64,000 nucleotides of DNA, from the NCBI GenBank assembly GCA_905215775.1, contig CAJMRM010000003.1:1-64000 (forward strand), in the 5' to 3' direction. The translations under genes and the position numbers were made by a program. The notes under the pieces are model-generated. The model was given only the letters and a program-made list of their open reading frames with translations, was not told the origin of the DNA and did no database searches. The stretch is from an uncultured bacterium (GTDB lineage: Bacteria; Bacillota; Clostridia; Lachnospirales; Lachnospiraceae). Below, one piece after another: positions 26,032 to 34,575 of this stretch (the first letter of the stretch is position 1; every line of letters begins with the position of its first letter).

Positions 26032-27395
26032 AAAAGAAAGAAATGCGGGGGATAGAAACCATGACGGTCCAGGTGCCCTGGAAAGCCATTTTACGGTTTT
26101 CTATCCCTCTTTTTATAGGAAGCCTGTTCCAGCAGATATACAGCATGGCTGACGCAGTGATCGTGGGCCGTCTGGTGGGAGTAAAGGAGCTGGCGGGAGT
26201 GGGAGCCACGGGGGCCATGAGCTTTCTGGTCATCGGCTTTGCCACCGGGATCACCAGCGGCTTTTCCGTGGTCATCGCCCAACGGGCCGGAGCCGGGGAC
26301 AAAGAGCAGATCCGTACCTCGGCTGCGGCCTGTGGCTGGCTGTGTGCGGCGGTGACGGCAGTCATGACCCTTTTAAGTACGGTCGGGGCAGATCCCCTTC
26401 TTCGGCTCATGAATACGCCGGAGGATATTTTCCAGTACGCCTCCGGCTATATCGGCATTATTTTCGGCGGTCTGGGAGCCGCCATCTACTACAATATGAT
26501 CGCAGGGATCCTGAGGGCCGTGGGGGACAGCCGCACACCTCTGTATTTCCTTATTTTTTCTTCTGTCCTCAACGTGGTCCTGGATCTGGCGGCAGTCCTG
26601 GTATTTCACGGAGGCGTGGAGGGGGCGGCCGCAGCCACGGTTCTGGCCCAGCTGGCTTCCGCGGTCCTCTGCCATTGGTACGCATGGAGGAAATATCCGG
26701 ACATCTGGCCGGAACGGAGGCACTGGTCTCAAAGCCTTTCCCAGGGCTGGAAGCACTTAAGGATCGGCCTTCCCATGGCACTCCAGTTTTCCGTGACAGC
26801 AGTGGGGATCATGATCCTCCAGGCCTACTTAAACGGCTTCGGCTCGGCGGTGATCGCCGGATACACGGCAGCCGGGAAGGTGGAAAACCTGGTGACCCAG
26901 CCCTTTACGACCCTGGCTGCGGCCATGGAGGTGTACTGCGGTCAGAATTATGGAGCCGGACGGCCGGACCGGATCCGCCAGGGCATCGTCTCCAGTCTGA
27001 AAATGGGAGGGGCTGCGGCTTTGGGAATGCTGGTCCTCAATGTGTGTTTCGGACGCCAGATGATCCGGCTGTTTCTGGAGCCCTATGATCCGGTAATCGT
27101 GGAGTACGGATATACATATCTGGTGATCATCGGCGTATTCTCCATGGCTCTGTGCGCTCTCCAGATCGTCCGCAGCTCTCTTCAGGGCATGGGAGAGGCT
27201 CTGGTGCCCATGGCAGGAGGCGTCCTGGAGCTGGCGGCCCGGTGGGGCGGCTGTGCGCTCCTGCTGCCCTTCGGCTACGCGGGAATCTGCTTTTCCACGC
27301 CCCTGGCCTGGCTTCTGGCGCTGACGCTCCTTTGTCTCTATTATAAAAAAATCCAGGGAGGAAAGCTGAATGTTAGACAAGAGTATTCCGTATAA
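26016..27395 (+). CDS. MATE-family multidrug/metabolite exporter
   Basis: A polytopic protein of about 459 residues with some 12 helices in two similar halves. MATE hallmarks include FSIPLFIGSLFQQIYSMADA near the N-terminus and QPFTTLAAAMEVYCGQNYGAG in the second half. It exports cationic drugs or metabolites using Na+ or H+. Several starts are possible (26004, 26016, 26061); GGAGG at 26006-26010 favours 26016. It overlaps the GDPD stop, so it is part of the operon, perhaps exporting a product such as the freed alcohol (inference). Confidence 0.9.
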   Translation: MGAEVEKKEMRGIETMTVQVPWKAILRFSIPLFIGSLFQQIYSMADAVIVGRLVGVKELAGVGATGAMSFLVIGFATGITSGFSVVIAQRAGAGDKEQIRTSAAACGWLCAAVTAVMTLLSTVGADPLLRLMNTPEDIFQYASGYIGIIFGGLGAAIYYNMIAGILRAVGDSRTPLYFLIFSSVLNVVLDLAAVLVFHGGVEGAAAATVLAQLASAVLCHWYAWRKYPDIWPERRHWSQSLSQGWKHLRIGLPMALQFSVTAVGIMILQAYLNGFGSAVIAGYTAAGKVENLVTQPFTTLAAAMEVYCGQNYGAGRPDRIRQGIVSSLKMGGAAALGMLVLNVCFGRQMIRLFLEPYDPVIVEYGYTYLVIIGVFSMALCALQIVRSSLQGMGEALVPMAGGVLELAARWGGCALLLPFGYAGICFSTPLAWLLALTLLCLYYKKIQGGKLNVRQEYSV

Positions 27396-27969
27396 GGACC
27401 TGATCATGAAGTGGGACGGGAACCGGCAGTGTCTGCTGCCGGTCTGTGTGCCTCCAGGATACCGTCTGCGTACCTGGCGGGAAGGAGACCAGAAAAACTG
27501 GGCCAGGATCCAGAAGGAGGCCGGGGAGTTTGGGGACATGACACTGGAGCAGACAGAGGCATGGTTTTTACAGGAATATGGAGACAGGAAAGAAGAACTT
27601 TCCTTCCGATGCCTGTTTGCAGAAAGCATGGACGGAGAAACGGACGGAGTCTGCATGGCATGGACAGAGGCGGGAACGGATGGGAGCCTTATTCCCTCCC
27701 TTCACTGGCTGGCAGTGCGGGATGCAAAAAAAGGCCAGGGCATTGGAACTGCCCTGGTCCGAGAGGCCCTGCGGGTATTCGCGGGCCGGGGAGAGGTCCC
27801 GGTCTTTCTGCACACCCAGCCCTGGAGCTACGAGGCTGTTGGCCTGTATTTAAAGGCTGGTTTTTTCCTGTGCAGGAGCGAGACCTTTGGAACCCATAAA
27901 AATCAGTTTCAGGAGGGGATCCGGATCCTGGAGCAGTACCTGGAGGTGGACCCCAGGCTGTGCCGGTAG
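27370..27969 (+). CDS. GNAT-family N-acetyltransferase
   Basis: A 199-residue GNAT with PSLHWLAVRDAKKGQGIG (acetyl-CoA loop GQGIG) at ~115-132 and SYEAVGLYLKAGFFLC near the C-terminus. It overlaps the MATE stop by 26 bases with GGGAGG ahead of the ATG at 27370, so it is the last gene of the import operon. The substrate is unknown. Confidence 0.85.
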   Translation: MLDKSIPYKDLIMKWDGNRQCLLPVCVPPGYRLRTWREGDQKNWARIQKEAGEFGDMTLEQTEAWFLQEYGDRKEELSFRCLFAESMDGETDGVCMAWTEAGTDGSLIPSLHWLAVRDAKKGQGIGTALVREALRVFAGRGEVPVFLHTQPWSYEAVGLYLKAGFFLCRSETFGTHKNQFQEGIRILEQYLEVDPRLCR

Positions 27970-27989
27970 GCCGGATCCCTTTTTTCGTT

Positions 27990-29096
27990 TTACTGGAGAT
28001 CCTTATACGTCTGCCAGGCTGGCTTCTTTGTCCCGTCAGTGCCGATGAGACCGAAGGCGTAGTGGGCTCCCAGAAGAGAAGGCTCGTCGTGCATGCGGTT
28101 TAAGAAAAAGCCTTCCACATAAGGGTTGGCCTTGGCCGCCTGGTAGGCCTCGGCGATGGACTGGGCCTGGAGCTCCAGGACCTGGCCGCCCCGCTCCGGA
28201 GAGTCGGAGGTGAAGCCCTGCTCGGAGAGGATCAGATGGCGGACCTTCCCCTCGGGAGAGAGCATATCCGGCTGCTGCATATAATCCGTGAGCACATGAA
28301 GGTTTTTCAGATTGATAATATACGTATCTGGGGTATCAAGTACGTGGATATCATCGGAAAATACAGGATCGGTGAAGGTCTCCGGATATGCGTGCCATGC
28401 GATTCCGTAGTCCGTATCCTTTAACAGGGCGTTGAGCCTGGGGAGCATGTCCATGACGCCGTACTTAAAACCCTCCAACTGGCCGCAGTTCCAGCGGAAA
28501 TCAAAGGGCATATACACCCGGGCCAGGGAATTGGAGGCCTTGATGGTGTCATACCAGGTACGGAAGGAGGTGGCATAGTTGGAGCAGTAGGTGTTAATGT
28601 CCATGGAGCCTAAGTAGTTCCATACCTGACCGTCGTTGACCTCGTTGCCGATGACCCAGTTGGATACCAGGTTCCCGAAATTGCTGGTCAGGATCCCAGC
28701 GGTGTCCCGGATGGCCTGGACGCCCTGCTCATTTAAGGTATTGAAGCCATAATAGCTGACTCCGGCCACAGGTGCGGATACAGGCAGCAGCTCCGGCTTA
28801 TAGGCCGCTGCGTTCCAGTCGTTTAAAACGATCATGGTAACGGTGATCCCGGCATTGTCCATGGCCCGCAGGAAGCTTCCGTAAGCGTTCATCATATTAG
28901 GCTGGAAGGCCCAGGACATGGGAAAGTTGCAGACCACCTGGGAGGCTCCCACCTCCACTACATCAGCTACCTCGCTTTCGCTGTTGATGAGCACGCCCTT
29001 TATATTAGACGGCTGACGGTAAAAATCCGCGTAGGCCGGCATCACAGAGCCCAGGCAGAGAACGGCCGCCGTCATAAAGGCGGTTAGTTTTTTCAT
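27990..29096 (-). CDS. secreted DUF5722-type glycoside-hydrolase-like protein
   Basis: A 368-residue exported protein: signal peptide residues 1-23 (MKKLTAFMTAAVLCLGS...AYA). The rest looks like a GH-A TIM barrel: NWVIGNEVND (candidate acid/base Glu, ~residue 170) and HLILSEQGF (candidate nucleophile Glu, ~295), on strands placed as in clan GH-A. It probably acts on extracellular glycans; the substrate is unknown. It is convergent with the GNAT gene, 20 bases apart, and has its own promoter. Confidence 0.8.
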   Translation of the reverse strand: MKKLTAFMTAAVLCLGSVMPAYADFYRQPSNIKGVLINSESEVADVVEVGASQVVCNFPMSWAFQPNMMNAYGSFLRAMDNAGITVTMIVLNDWNAAAYKPELLPVSAPVAGVSYYGFNTLNEQGVQAIRDTAGILTSNFGNLVSNWVIGNEVNDGQVWNYLGSMDINTYCSNYATSFRTWYDTIKASNSLARVYMPFDFRWNCGQLEGFKYGVMDMLPRLNALLKDTDYGIAWHAYPETFTDPVFSDDIHVLDTPDTYIINLKNLHVLTDYMQQPDMLSPEGKVRHLILSEQGFTSDSPERGGQVLELQAQSIAEAYQAAKANPYVEGFFLNRMHDEPSLLGAHYAFGLIGTDGTKKPAWQTYKDLQ

Positions 29097-29134
29097 AAGT
29101 CTCAGATGGAATCCCCTTTCTTATTTATACTTAC

Positions 29135-29163
29135 AATATACCCCGGATCCCCATTTGTGTCAA
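29135..29163 (-). promoter_or_regulatory. promoter for the DUF5722 gene
   Basis: On the minus strand TTGACA (29158-29163), 17 bases, TATATT (29135-29140). It is about 40 bases upstream of the ATG at 29096. Confidence 0.75.
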
Positions 29164-29340
29164 CTGGGGATGAGGAAGCCGCTGTATGGAAAGCTCCAGC
29201 TCTCATTTTTTCATTAGTTTATAGATATCTGTGCCAGGAAAAACATTTTGCCGCTTCTGGAGTTGTGCTATAATAAAACCGAAATCACAGCAGATCGGGA
29301 AATAGAAGAAAGCCAGACTGGAATTCATGGAGGTTAAGGT

Positions 29341-29889
29341 ATGATGACAGGGTTGAAGCGGGGGACGGTGAAATTAATACCTCATCAGGAAGAATGGGAT
29401 CAGAATGCAAAAGAAATGATCGGGATCTTATTTGAACTTTTAAACGATGCGGCCATTGATATCCAGCATGTTGGAAGTACCGCCATTCAGAGCATACATG
29501 CAAAACCCATTATTGATATCGCAGTCGGCGTTGGAGAATTGAATGATATTTTGCCGTATATTGAATTATTAAAACAGCACGGTATTATTTACCGGGGAGA
29601 GGATGTTAAAGGGCAGATGCTGTTTGTGATGGGGGATTTTCAAAATGATACGCGAACCCACCATATCCATGTAGTTAAGTGGCGTGAAATGGAATGGAAT
29701 CATTACATCAGCTTTAGGGACTATCTGAACACTTATCCGGAAAAAGCAATGATATATGACGAATGTAAGAAAAAATTAGCGGCACAGTTCCCAGATGACC
29801 GGAAAAGTTATACTGAGGGCAAGCAGGGACTGATTGAGTGTTTATTAAGGGAAGCAGATAGATGGAAATCTGGAGCCCCAGTATCATAA
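29341..29889 (+). CDS. GrpB family (UPF0157) nucleotidyltransferase-fold protein
   Basis: A 182-residue protein with the family pattern VKLIPHQEEWDQNA, IDIQHVGSTAIQSIHAKPIIDIAVGV (the G-S-T...D-x-D nucleotidyltransferase block) and HHIHVVKW. The biochemical role of GrpB proteins is not settled. GGAGG stands 7 bases before the ATG at 29341. It begins an AT-richer accessory run. The gap before it (29164-29340) holds no gene. Confidence 0.88.
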   Translation: MMTGLKRGTVKLIPHQEEWDQNAKEMIGILFELLNDAAIDIQHVGSTAIQSIHAKPIIDIAVGVGELNDILPYIELLKQHGIIYRGEDVKGQMLFVMGDFQNDTRTHHIHVVKWREMEWNHYISFRDYLNTYPEKAMIYDECKKKLAAQFPDDRKSYTEGKQGLIECLLREADRWKSGAPVS

Positions 29890-29928
29890 CAGCCAGACTC
29901 TGAAGCGCTGGTTTCGGAATGAAGGATG

Positions 29929-29945
29929 CCCCGGGGGGGGGGAGA
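29929..29945 (+). repeat. CCCC-G10 homopolymer tract merging into a ribosome site
   Basis: Four C residues (29929-29932) are followed by ten G residues (29933-29942), then AGA. The end of the G tract (GGGAGA) lies 6 bases before the ATG at 29952, so the tract contains the ribosome site. It may vary in length by slippage, or be a sequencing artefact. Confidence 0.7.
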
Positions 29946-29951
29946 TAAGGA

Positions 29952-30407
29952 ATGGTTAAGGTGATAAAGGAAAAATTTGTTGTCATTGGAAAAGAGGGAT
30001 CAACATCAGACGGCGACGGCTTTATCCAGAAACTGTGGTATGACGCAGACAGCCATTTTAGTGAAATCGCGCATCTGGCAAAGAGAGACGCAAAAGGAAG
30101 TATTGTGGGGATATGGGGTGCCATGTCGGATAGTTCCCGTTCATTTAAACCGTGGGAGGACGGCTTCCGTAAAGGCCTGTATCTGGCGGGAGTGGAGTGT
30201 GACGATCATGCGGAAGCACCTGATGGCTGGACGAAATGGATAGTACCTGGTTATGAATATATGGTCGCGGAAAATCATAAGGGAGCGTTTGAAAAAATCA
30301 TCAGACAGATGAGCGAGGATGGGATTTCTCTGGCTGGAGCTGTTCATGATTACACTGACCCTGCAACGGGAAAGAGCTATCTGTATTTTCCCATAAGAGA
30401 AGTTTAA
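29952..30407 (+). CDS. GyrI-like / AraC effector-binding domain protein
   Basis: A 151-residue stand-alone effector-binding (GyrI-like) domain. It starts KVIKEKFVVIGKEG, has a mid W-G-A-M block (GIWGAMSD), the PDGWTKWIVPGYEYMV core and a C-terminal YLYFPI, which is typical of this fold. Such domains bind small hydrophobic ligands; no DNA-binding domain is present. It lies 62 bases after grpB, behind the G10 tract. Confidence 0.8.
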   Translation: MVKVIKEKFVVIGKEGSTSDGDGFIQKLWYDADSHFSEIAHLAKRDAKGSIVGIWGAMSDSSRSFKPWEDGFRKGLYLAGVECDDHAEAPDGWTKWIVPGYEYMVAENHKGAFEKIIRQMSEDGISLAGAVHDYTDPATGKSYLYFPIREV

Positions 30408-30409
30408 TA

Positions 30410-30453
30410 GATCCAGGAAAGCTGCCTTTAGCGCAAGATGGCTTTGGATCTTT
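30410..30453 (+). terminator. weak terminator-like hairpin
   Basis: GATCC...AAAGC (30410-30422) pairs with GCTTTGGATC (30441-30450), followed by only TTT. The three-base bulge and short T-tract make it a weak candidate. Confidence 0.45.
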
Positions 30454-30495
30454 GAAGAGTTGGCGGCAGGGAATTATAAAAAGAAGGGGTAGAGT

Positions 30496-31569
30496 GTGGG
30501 TGAATTTATGAAATTTGAAATGTTAGCAGACAGTATAAAAGAAATAAATGTAAAAGCCGGTAATATTGCGAAATGTGCGGTGAATCAGTTGATGACGCTT
30601 AGAAACTGGGCGATTGGATATTATATTGTTGAATATGAACAAGGGGGAAGTGACAGGGCATCGTATGGCACACGGCTACTTAAAAATTTAGAAGAACAGA
30701 TTTCTGAAAAAGGGATGAATTCTACATTGTTTAAGTGGTGCCGCCAGTTTTATCTTTTGTATCCCCAAATTGGTGCAGCAGTGTCACATCAATTTGGACT
30801 GCCATATTTTGAAAAAAGTGCGACAGCGTCGCACCAATTCGAGACAAAGCCTGAATTACTGCTTAATAACCTGTCCTTTTCGCATATAAGAGAGCTGCTG
30901 GTAATTGCAGATGATTTTGAGAGATTCTTTTATGAAACAGAGTGTATAAAGTGTAACTGGACTGTGAGAGAACTTCGCAGGCAGATAAAGACTAATCTGT
31001 ATATAAGAGCTGGAATCAGTAAAAAGCCTGAATTGTTATTACAGGAAACGATGGGACACCCGGATAGTACCATGCTTACGATTAAAGATCCATTTACCTT
31101 TGAATTTCTTGGTCTAAATGCCAGAGACGCTGTAAGCGAATCGGATCTGGAACAGGCGCTTATGGATCATTTACAGGAATTCATGCTGGAACTTGGGCAG
31201 GGATTTTGTTTCGAGGCGAGACAAAAACGTATTATTATTGATGATAAATATTACTTTGTGGATCTTGTTTTTTATAACCGGCTACTGCATTGTAATGTGA
31301 TCATTGAACTTAAAAATGATGAATTTAAGCATGAGGATTTAGGGCAGCTAAATGCCTATGTTGGTTATTATAAAAAGAATGAAATGTCAGAAGGCGATAA
31401 TCCGCCAGTGGGGATTTTGCTTTGTACAGATAAGGGAGCGCAGATGGTTGAGTATGCCTTATCGGGAATGGATAACCAGCTATTTGTATCTACCTATATG
31501 CTGCACTTACCGGACAAGAAAACGTTAGAAGAATTTATGAGAAAAGAAATGAGAGAGATGGGAATATAA
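30496..31569 (+). CDS. DUF1016 / YhcG-type PD-(D/E)XK nuclease
   Basis: A 357-residue protein: an N-terminal DUF1016_N region (~15-190, with RNWAIGYYIVEYEQGG and WTVRELRRQI) and a C-terminal PD-(D/E)XK domain (~235-345). Metal and catalytic residues are in DLVFYNR (Asp) and VIIELKNDEFKHEDLGQLNAYV (ExK and the QxxxY motif). Family members are linked to mobile elements and restriction loci; the E. coli YhcG role is not settled. Start is GTG at 30496 with GAAGGGG six bases ahead. It is an orphan here: no methylase or helicase adjoins it. AT-rich. Confidence 0.88.
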   Translation: MGEFMKFEMLADSIKEINVKAGNIAKCAVNQLMTLRNWAIGYYIVEYEQGGSDRASYGTRLLKNLEEQISEKGMNSTLFKWCRQFYLLYPQIGAAVSHQFGLPYFEKSATASHQFETKPELLLNNLSFSHIRELLVIADDFERFFYETECIKCNWTVRELRRQIKTNLYIRAGISKKPELLLQETMGHPDSTMLTIKDPFTFEFLGLNARDAVSESDLEQALMDHLQEFMLELGQGFCFEARQKRIIIDDKYYFVDLVFYNRLLHCNVIIELKNDEFKHEDLGQLNAYVGYYKKNEMSEGDNPPVGILLCTDKGAQMVEYALSGMDNQLFVSTYMLHLPDKKTLEEFMRKEMREMGI

Positions 31570-31610
31570 AAAGCACGAAAAACAAGCGGCCACGAATGAC
31601 AGATCCAGCC

Positions 31611-31644
31611 GGCCAGTCCCCCATCCTTAAAACGGGGACTGGCC
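31611..31644. terminator. hairpin at the convergent DUF1016 / PF06541 gene ends
   Basis: A perfect eleven-base stem GGCCAGTCCCC (31611-31621) / GGGGACTGGCC (31634-31644), with a 12-base loop, covers the stop codon of the minus-strand gene. There is no T-tract on either side, so it may protect or pause transcripts rather than terminate them. Confidence 0.5.
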
Positions 31645-32544
31645 CTTCCCGCTGTCCTCCAGGTAATGGATCATGTCCTGGAATTCGTCCTTGTACCTGC
31701 GGGAGGAGGCGGTGGGATTGGAGCGGAGGACGGAGCGCAGGAATTTCCTCCGGTGTTCCCGGATGGCTGCCAGGGAGGCCTCCTTTTCCTTTAAAAGCTC
31801 CAGAAGCTGGGATTCGGATTTTCCCCGGAGCCCTTCCAGCCGGTTTCCGGTCCTGGAACGAAGCTCCTCCAGCCGCGCCTCCAGGTCCGCCCGTCTTCCA
31901 GCCAGCCGCGTCTCCAGGTCTGTCCGGGTCTCATGGAGACGGTCCTCTGCATCCATCCGTAAAAGTGCCGTCTGGACCCGGAGGATATCCAGATCCTGGC
32001 GCAGCTTCCGGGCGGCCTCCAGGGATCTGCCGAAGGCCAGAGCCTCTCTGGTGCAGACAATGGCATCAGCGGTGAAGACAACGGTCACTACGGCTACAAA
32101 AAGAATATCCCACATGACGGGCAGGGAAAGGACGGCCCGTTCAATGGGCTTGTGGATCACATGGGTCATAAAAATAGTCAGAAAGCCCCAGGCAATGGAC
32201 GAGCTCAGGCAGATATAGCCATGGAGATTGAATTTCTGATTGCTGTAATCCCAGTAACGGACCTTAAAGAGCTGCTCCATGGCCCAGCCAGTGACATATT
32301 CCAGGATAGTCGCTCCGATAACGCCGGAAACCCAGGTGAGGAGCAGGCTGTCCTGGAACGGCTCCGACACCACCAGCATCATCACCGCCCCGCTGCCGTA
32401 CAGGGGAAGCATGGGGATCCGTAGAAAGCCCCGGTTCACAAACCGGCGTTTTAAAATGGAGACGTAAGAGGATTCAAAGATCCAGCCAAAAAAGCAGTAT
32501 AGATAAAAAAAGGTAAGCCATTGATACCAGGTATAAACGTGCAT
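31627..32544 (-). CDS. PF06541 (ABC_trans_CmpB-type) membrane protein with coiled-coil tail
   Basis: A 305-residue protein. The N-terminal ~170 residues hold about five membrane helices and the family pattern WLTFFYLYCFFGWIFESSYVS...NRGFLRIPMLPLYGSGA and LEYVTGWAMEQLF. The C-terminal ~120 residues form an Arg/Glu/Leu-rich coiled coil (LETRLAGRRADLEARLEEL region). Despite the name, an ABC role is unproven. ATG 32544 has AAGGAGG ahead; a longer frame to 32679 has no ribosome site. Confidence 0.78.
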   Translation of the reverse strand: MHVYTWYQWLTFFYLYCFFGWIFESSYVSILKRRFVNRGFLRIPMLPLYGSGAVMMLVVSEPFQDSLLLTWVSGVIGATILEYVTGWAMEQLFKVRYWDYSNQKFNLHGYICLSSSIAWGFLTIFMTHVIHKPIERAVLSLPVMWDILFVAVVTVVFTADAIVCTREALAFGRSLEAARKLRQDLDILRVQTALLRMDAEDRLHETRTDLETRLAGRRADLEARLEELRSRTGNRLEGLRGKSESQLLELLKEKEASLAAIREHRRKFLRSVLRSNPTASSRRYKDEFQDMIHYLEDSGKGQSPF

Positions 32545-32635
32545 GATGTCCCTCCTTGAGATGTGTGAAAAGTAAGATAATGATACGGCAGAACAGGGAC
32601 TTTTGCAAGGAAAATCGTTTCCCGGCCGCAGCGGC

Positions 32636-32664
32636 TTGTTTTTGCGGCTGGCAGCGGGTATAAT
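32636..32664 (+). promoter_or_regulatory. promoter for recQ
   Basis: TTGTTT (32636-32641), 17 bases, TATAAT (32659-32664), about 55 bases before the recQ ATG. Confidence 0.65.
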
Positions 32665-32718
32665 GGAAATTAAGATCAAGAAAAAGAAGGACAGAAAACA
32701 TATATATAAGGAACATTC

Positions 32719-34575
32719 ATGAATAAATACGAAATTTTGAAAACATATTTTGGCTACGATTCCTTCCGGGGAGCGCAGGAGATCCTGATCGACCAGATCC
32801 TGTCCGGAAGGGACGTGCTGGGGATCATGCCCACGGGAGCGGGCAAGTCTCTCTGCTATCAGATCCCGGCTCTGATGCTGGATGGGATCACCCTGGTGAT
32901 ATCGCCCCTGATCTCCTTAATGAAGGACCAGGTGGGGAGCCTGAACCAGGCCGGGATCCATGCAGCGTACCTGAACAGTTCTCTTACTCCGGGCCAGTAC
33001 CGGAAGGCCCTGTCCTATGCCAGACAGGGAAGATATCCCATCATCTATGTGGCCCCGGAACGGCTTTTAACGCCGGAGTTCCTGGATTTTGCCAGAAATG
33101 CGCGGATCTCCATGGTGGCGGTGGATGAGGCCCACTGCGTTTCCCAGTGGGGACAGGACTTCCGACCCGGCTATTTACGGATCGCGGACTTTATCCGGGA
33201 GCTTCCGGCGCGGCCTGTGGTCAGCGCCTTTACGGCCACGGCCACCAGGGAGGTGCGGGACGATATCCTGGAGCTTCTGGACCTTCGGGATCCTGCGGTC
33301 ACGTCCACTGGATTTGACCGGGGAAATCTGTATTTTGCAGTGGAGACGCCCAGAGACCGGTACGGAGCGGTGAAAGGCTATATAGAAGAGCATTCTGGTG
33401 AAAGCGGCATCGTCTATTGCCTGACCAGAAAACAGGTGGACGAAGTGTGCGGCCATCTGATCCGGGACGGCTTTCCTGCCACCCGCTACCACGCGGGCCT
33501 GTCTGACGAGGAGCGGAGGAAAAACCAGGAGGATTTTATTTACGACCGCGCACCTCTCATGGTGGCCACCAACGCCTTTGGAATGGGCATCGATAAATCT
33601 AATGTCCGGTTTGTGCTCCATTACGGAATGCCAAAGAACATAGAAAGCTATTACCAGGAGGCAGGCCGGGCCGGCCGGGACGGGGAACCGGCGGAATGCA
33701 TCCTGTATTACAGCGGCCAGGATGTGATCACCAACCGGCTGTTCATTGAGAACAACCGGGACAATCTGGAGCTGGACCCGGAAACGGCGGAGCTTGTCCG
33801 GGGAAGGGACCTGGACCGGTTAAAGAAAATGACCTTCTACTGCTGTACCAACGAATGTCTCCGGGATTATATCCTGCGGTATTTCGGGGAATACGGGTCC
33901 AATTACTGCGGAAACTGCGCCAACTGCCGGAAGGAGTTTGAAACGGCGGAGGTGACGGAGGCAGCCAGGATCATGATCGGCTGTGTAAAGGCCTGCGGGC
34001 AGAGATACGGGATCAACGTGATCCTGGATACGGTCCGGGGAGCGGAGACAGAAAAACTGCGCCAGTACCGGATGACGGAAAATCCCTGTTTTGGAAGTCT
34101 TTCCAGAGTGCCGGCATACCGGCTGCGCCAGATCATGAACCATCTTCTGCTGAACGGATATCTGGAGACCACAGACGGCAGCTATTCTGTGGTAAAGCTC
34201 ACAGAAAGATCAGAGGACGTGCTCTGCGGCGCAGAGACCGTGACCATGAAGATGGCAAAAGAGCCGGAGCGGCGGCCTGGGAAGGCCCGGGAGGCGAAAA
34301 AGAAAAAGCCAGTCCTGGCCTCCGGCCTGCGGGAGGGGGACGAGCCCATGTTTGAAAAGCTCCGTTCCCTGCGGGCGGCCATTGCCAGAGAAGAAAAGGT
34401 ACCTCCGTACATTGTCTTTTCTGACAAGACTCTGGTCCACATGTGTATTGTCCGTCCATCGGATAAGGCGGAAATGCTGACAGTCACTGGCGTAGGTGAG
34501 TTTAAGTACCAGAAGTACGGAGAGCGGTTCCTGGAGTGTGTAAGGGAGGCGGGAAAATGGAACTCTACCAGTTAA
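32719..34575 (+). CDS. recQ: ATP-dependent DNA helicase RecQ
   Basis: A 618-residue RecQ with all parts. The superfamily-2 helicase core has Walker A MPTGAGKSLCYQ, the DEAH box AVDEAHCVSQWGQDFRP and motif VI QEAGRAGRDG. An RQC region has zinc ligands in YCCTNECLRDY and YCGNCANC (~370-405), and an HRDC domain spans ~545-615 (LRAAIAREEKVPPYIVFSD). It unwinds DNA 3' to 5' in recombination repair. Its last 19 bases overlap the LysR start. Confidence 0.96.
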   Translation: MNKYEILKTYFGYDSFRGAQEILIDQILSGRDVLGIMPTGAGKSLCYQIPALMLDGITLVISPLISLMKDQVGSLNQAGIHAAYLNSSLTPGQYRKALSYARQGRYPIIYVAPERLLTPEFLDFARNARISMVAVDEAHCVSQWGQDFRPGYLRIADFIRELPARPVVSAFTATATREVRDDILELLDLRDPAVTSTGFDRGNLYFAVETPRDRYGAVKGYIEEHSGESGIVYCLTRKQVDEVCGHLIRDGFPATRYHAGLSDEERRKNQEDFIYDRAPLMVATNAFGMGIDKSNVRFVLHYGMPKNIESYYQEAGRAGRDGEPAECILYYSGQDVITNRLFIENNRDNLELDPETAELVRGRDLDRLKKMTFYCCTNECLRDYILRYFGEYGSNYCGNCANCRKEFETAEVTEAARIMIGCVKACGQRYGINVILDTVRGAETEKLRQYRMTENPCFGSLSRVPAYRLRQIMNHLLLNGYLETTDGSYSVVKLTERSEDVLCGAETVTMKMAKEPERRPGKAREAKKKKPVLASGLREGDEPMFEKLRSLRAAIAREEKVPPYIVFSDKTLVHMCIVRPSDKAEMLTVTGVGEFKYQKYGERFLECVREAGKWNSTS

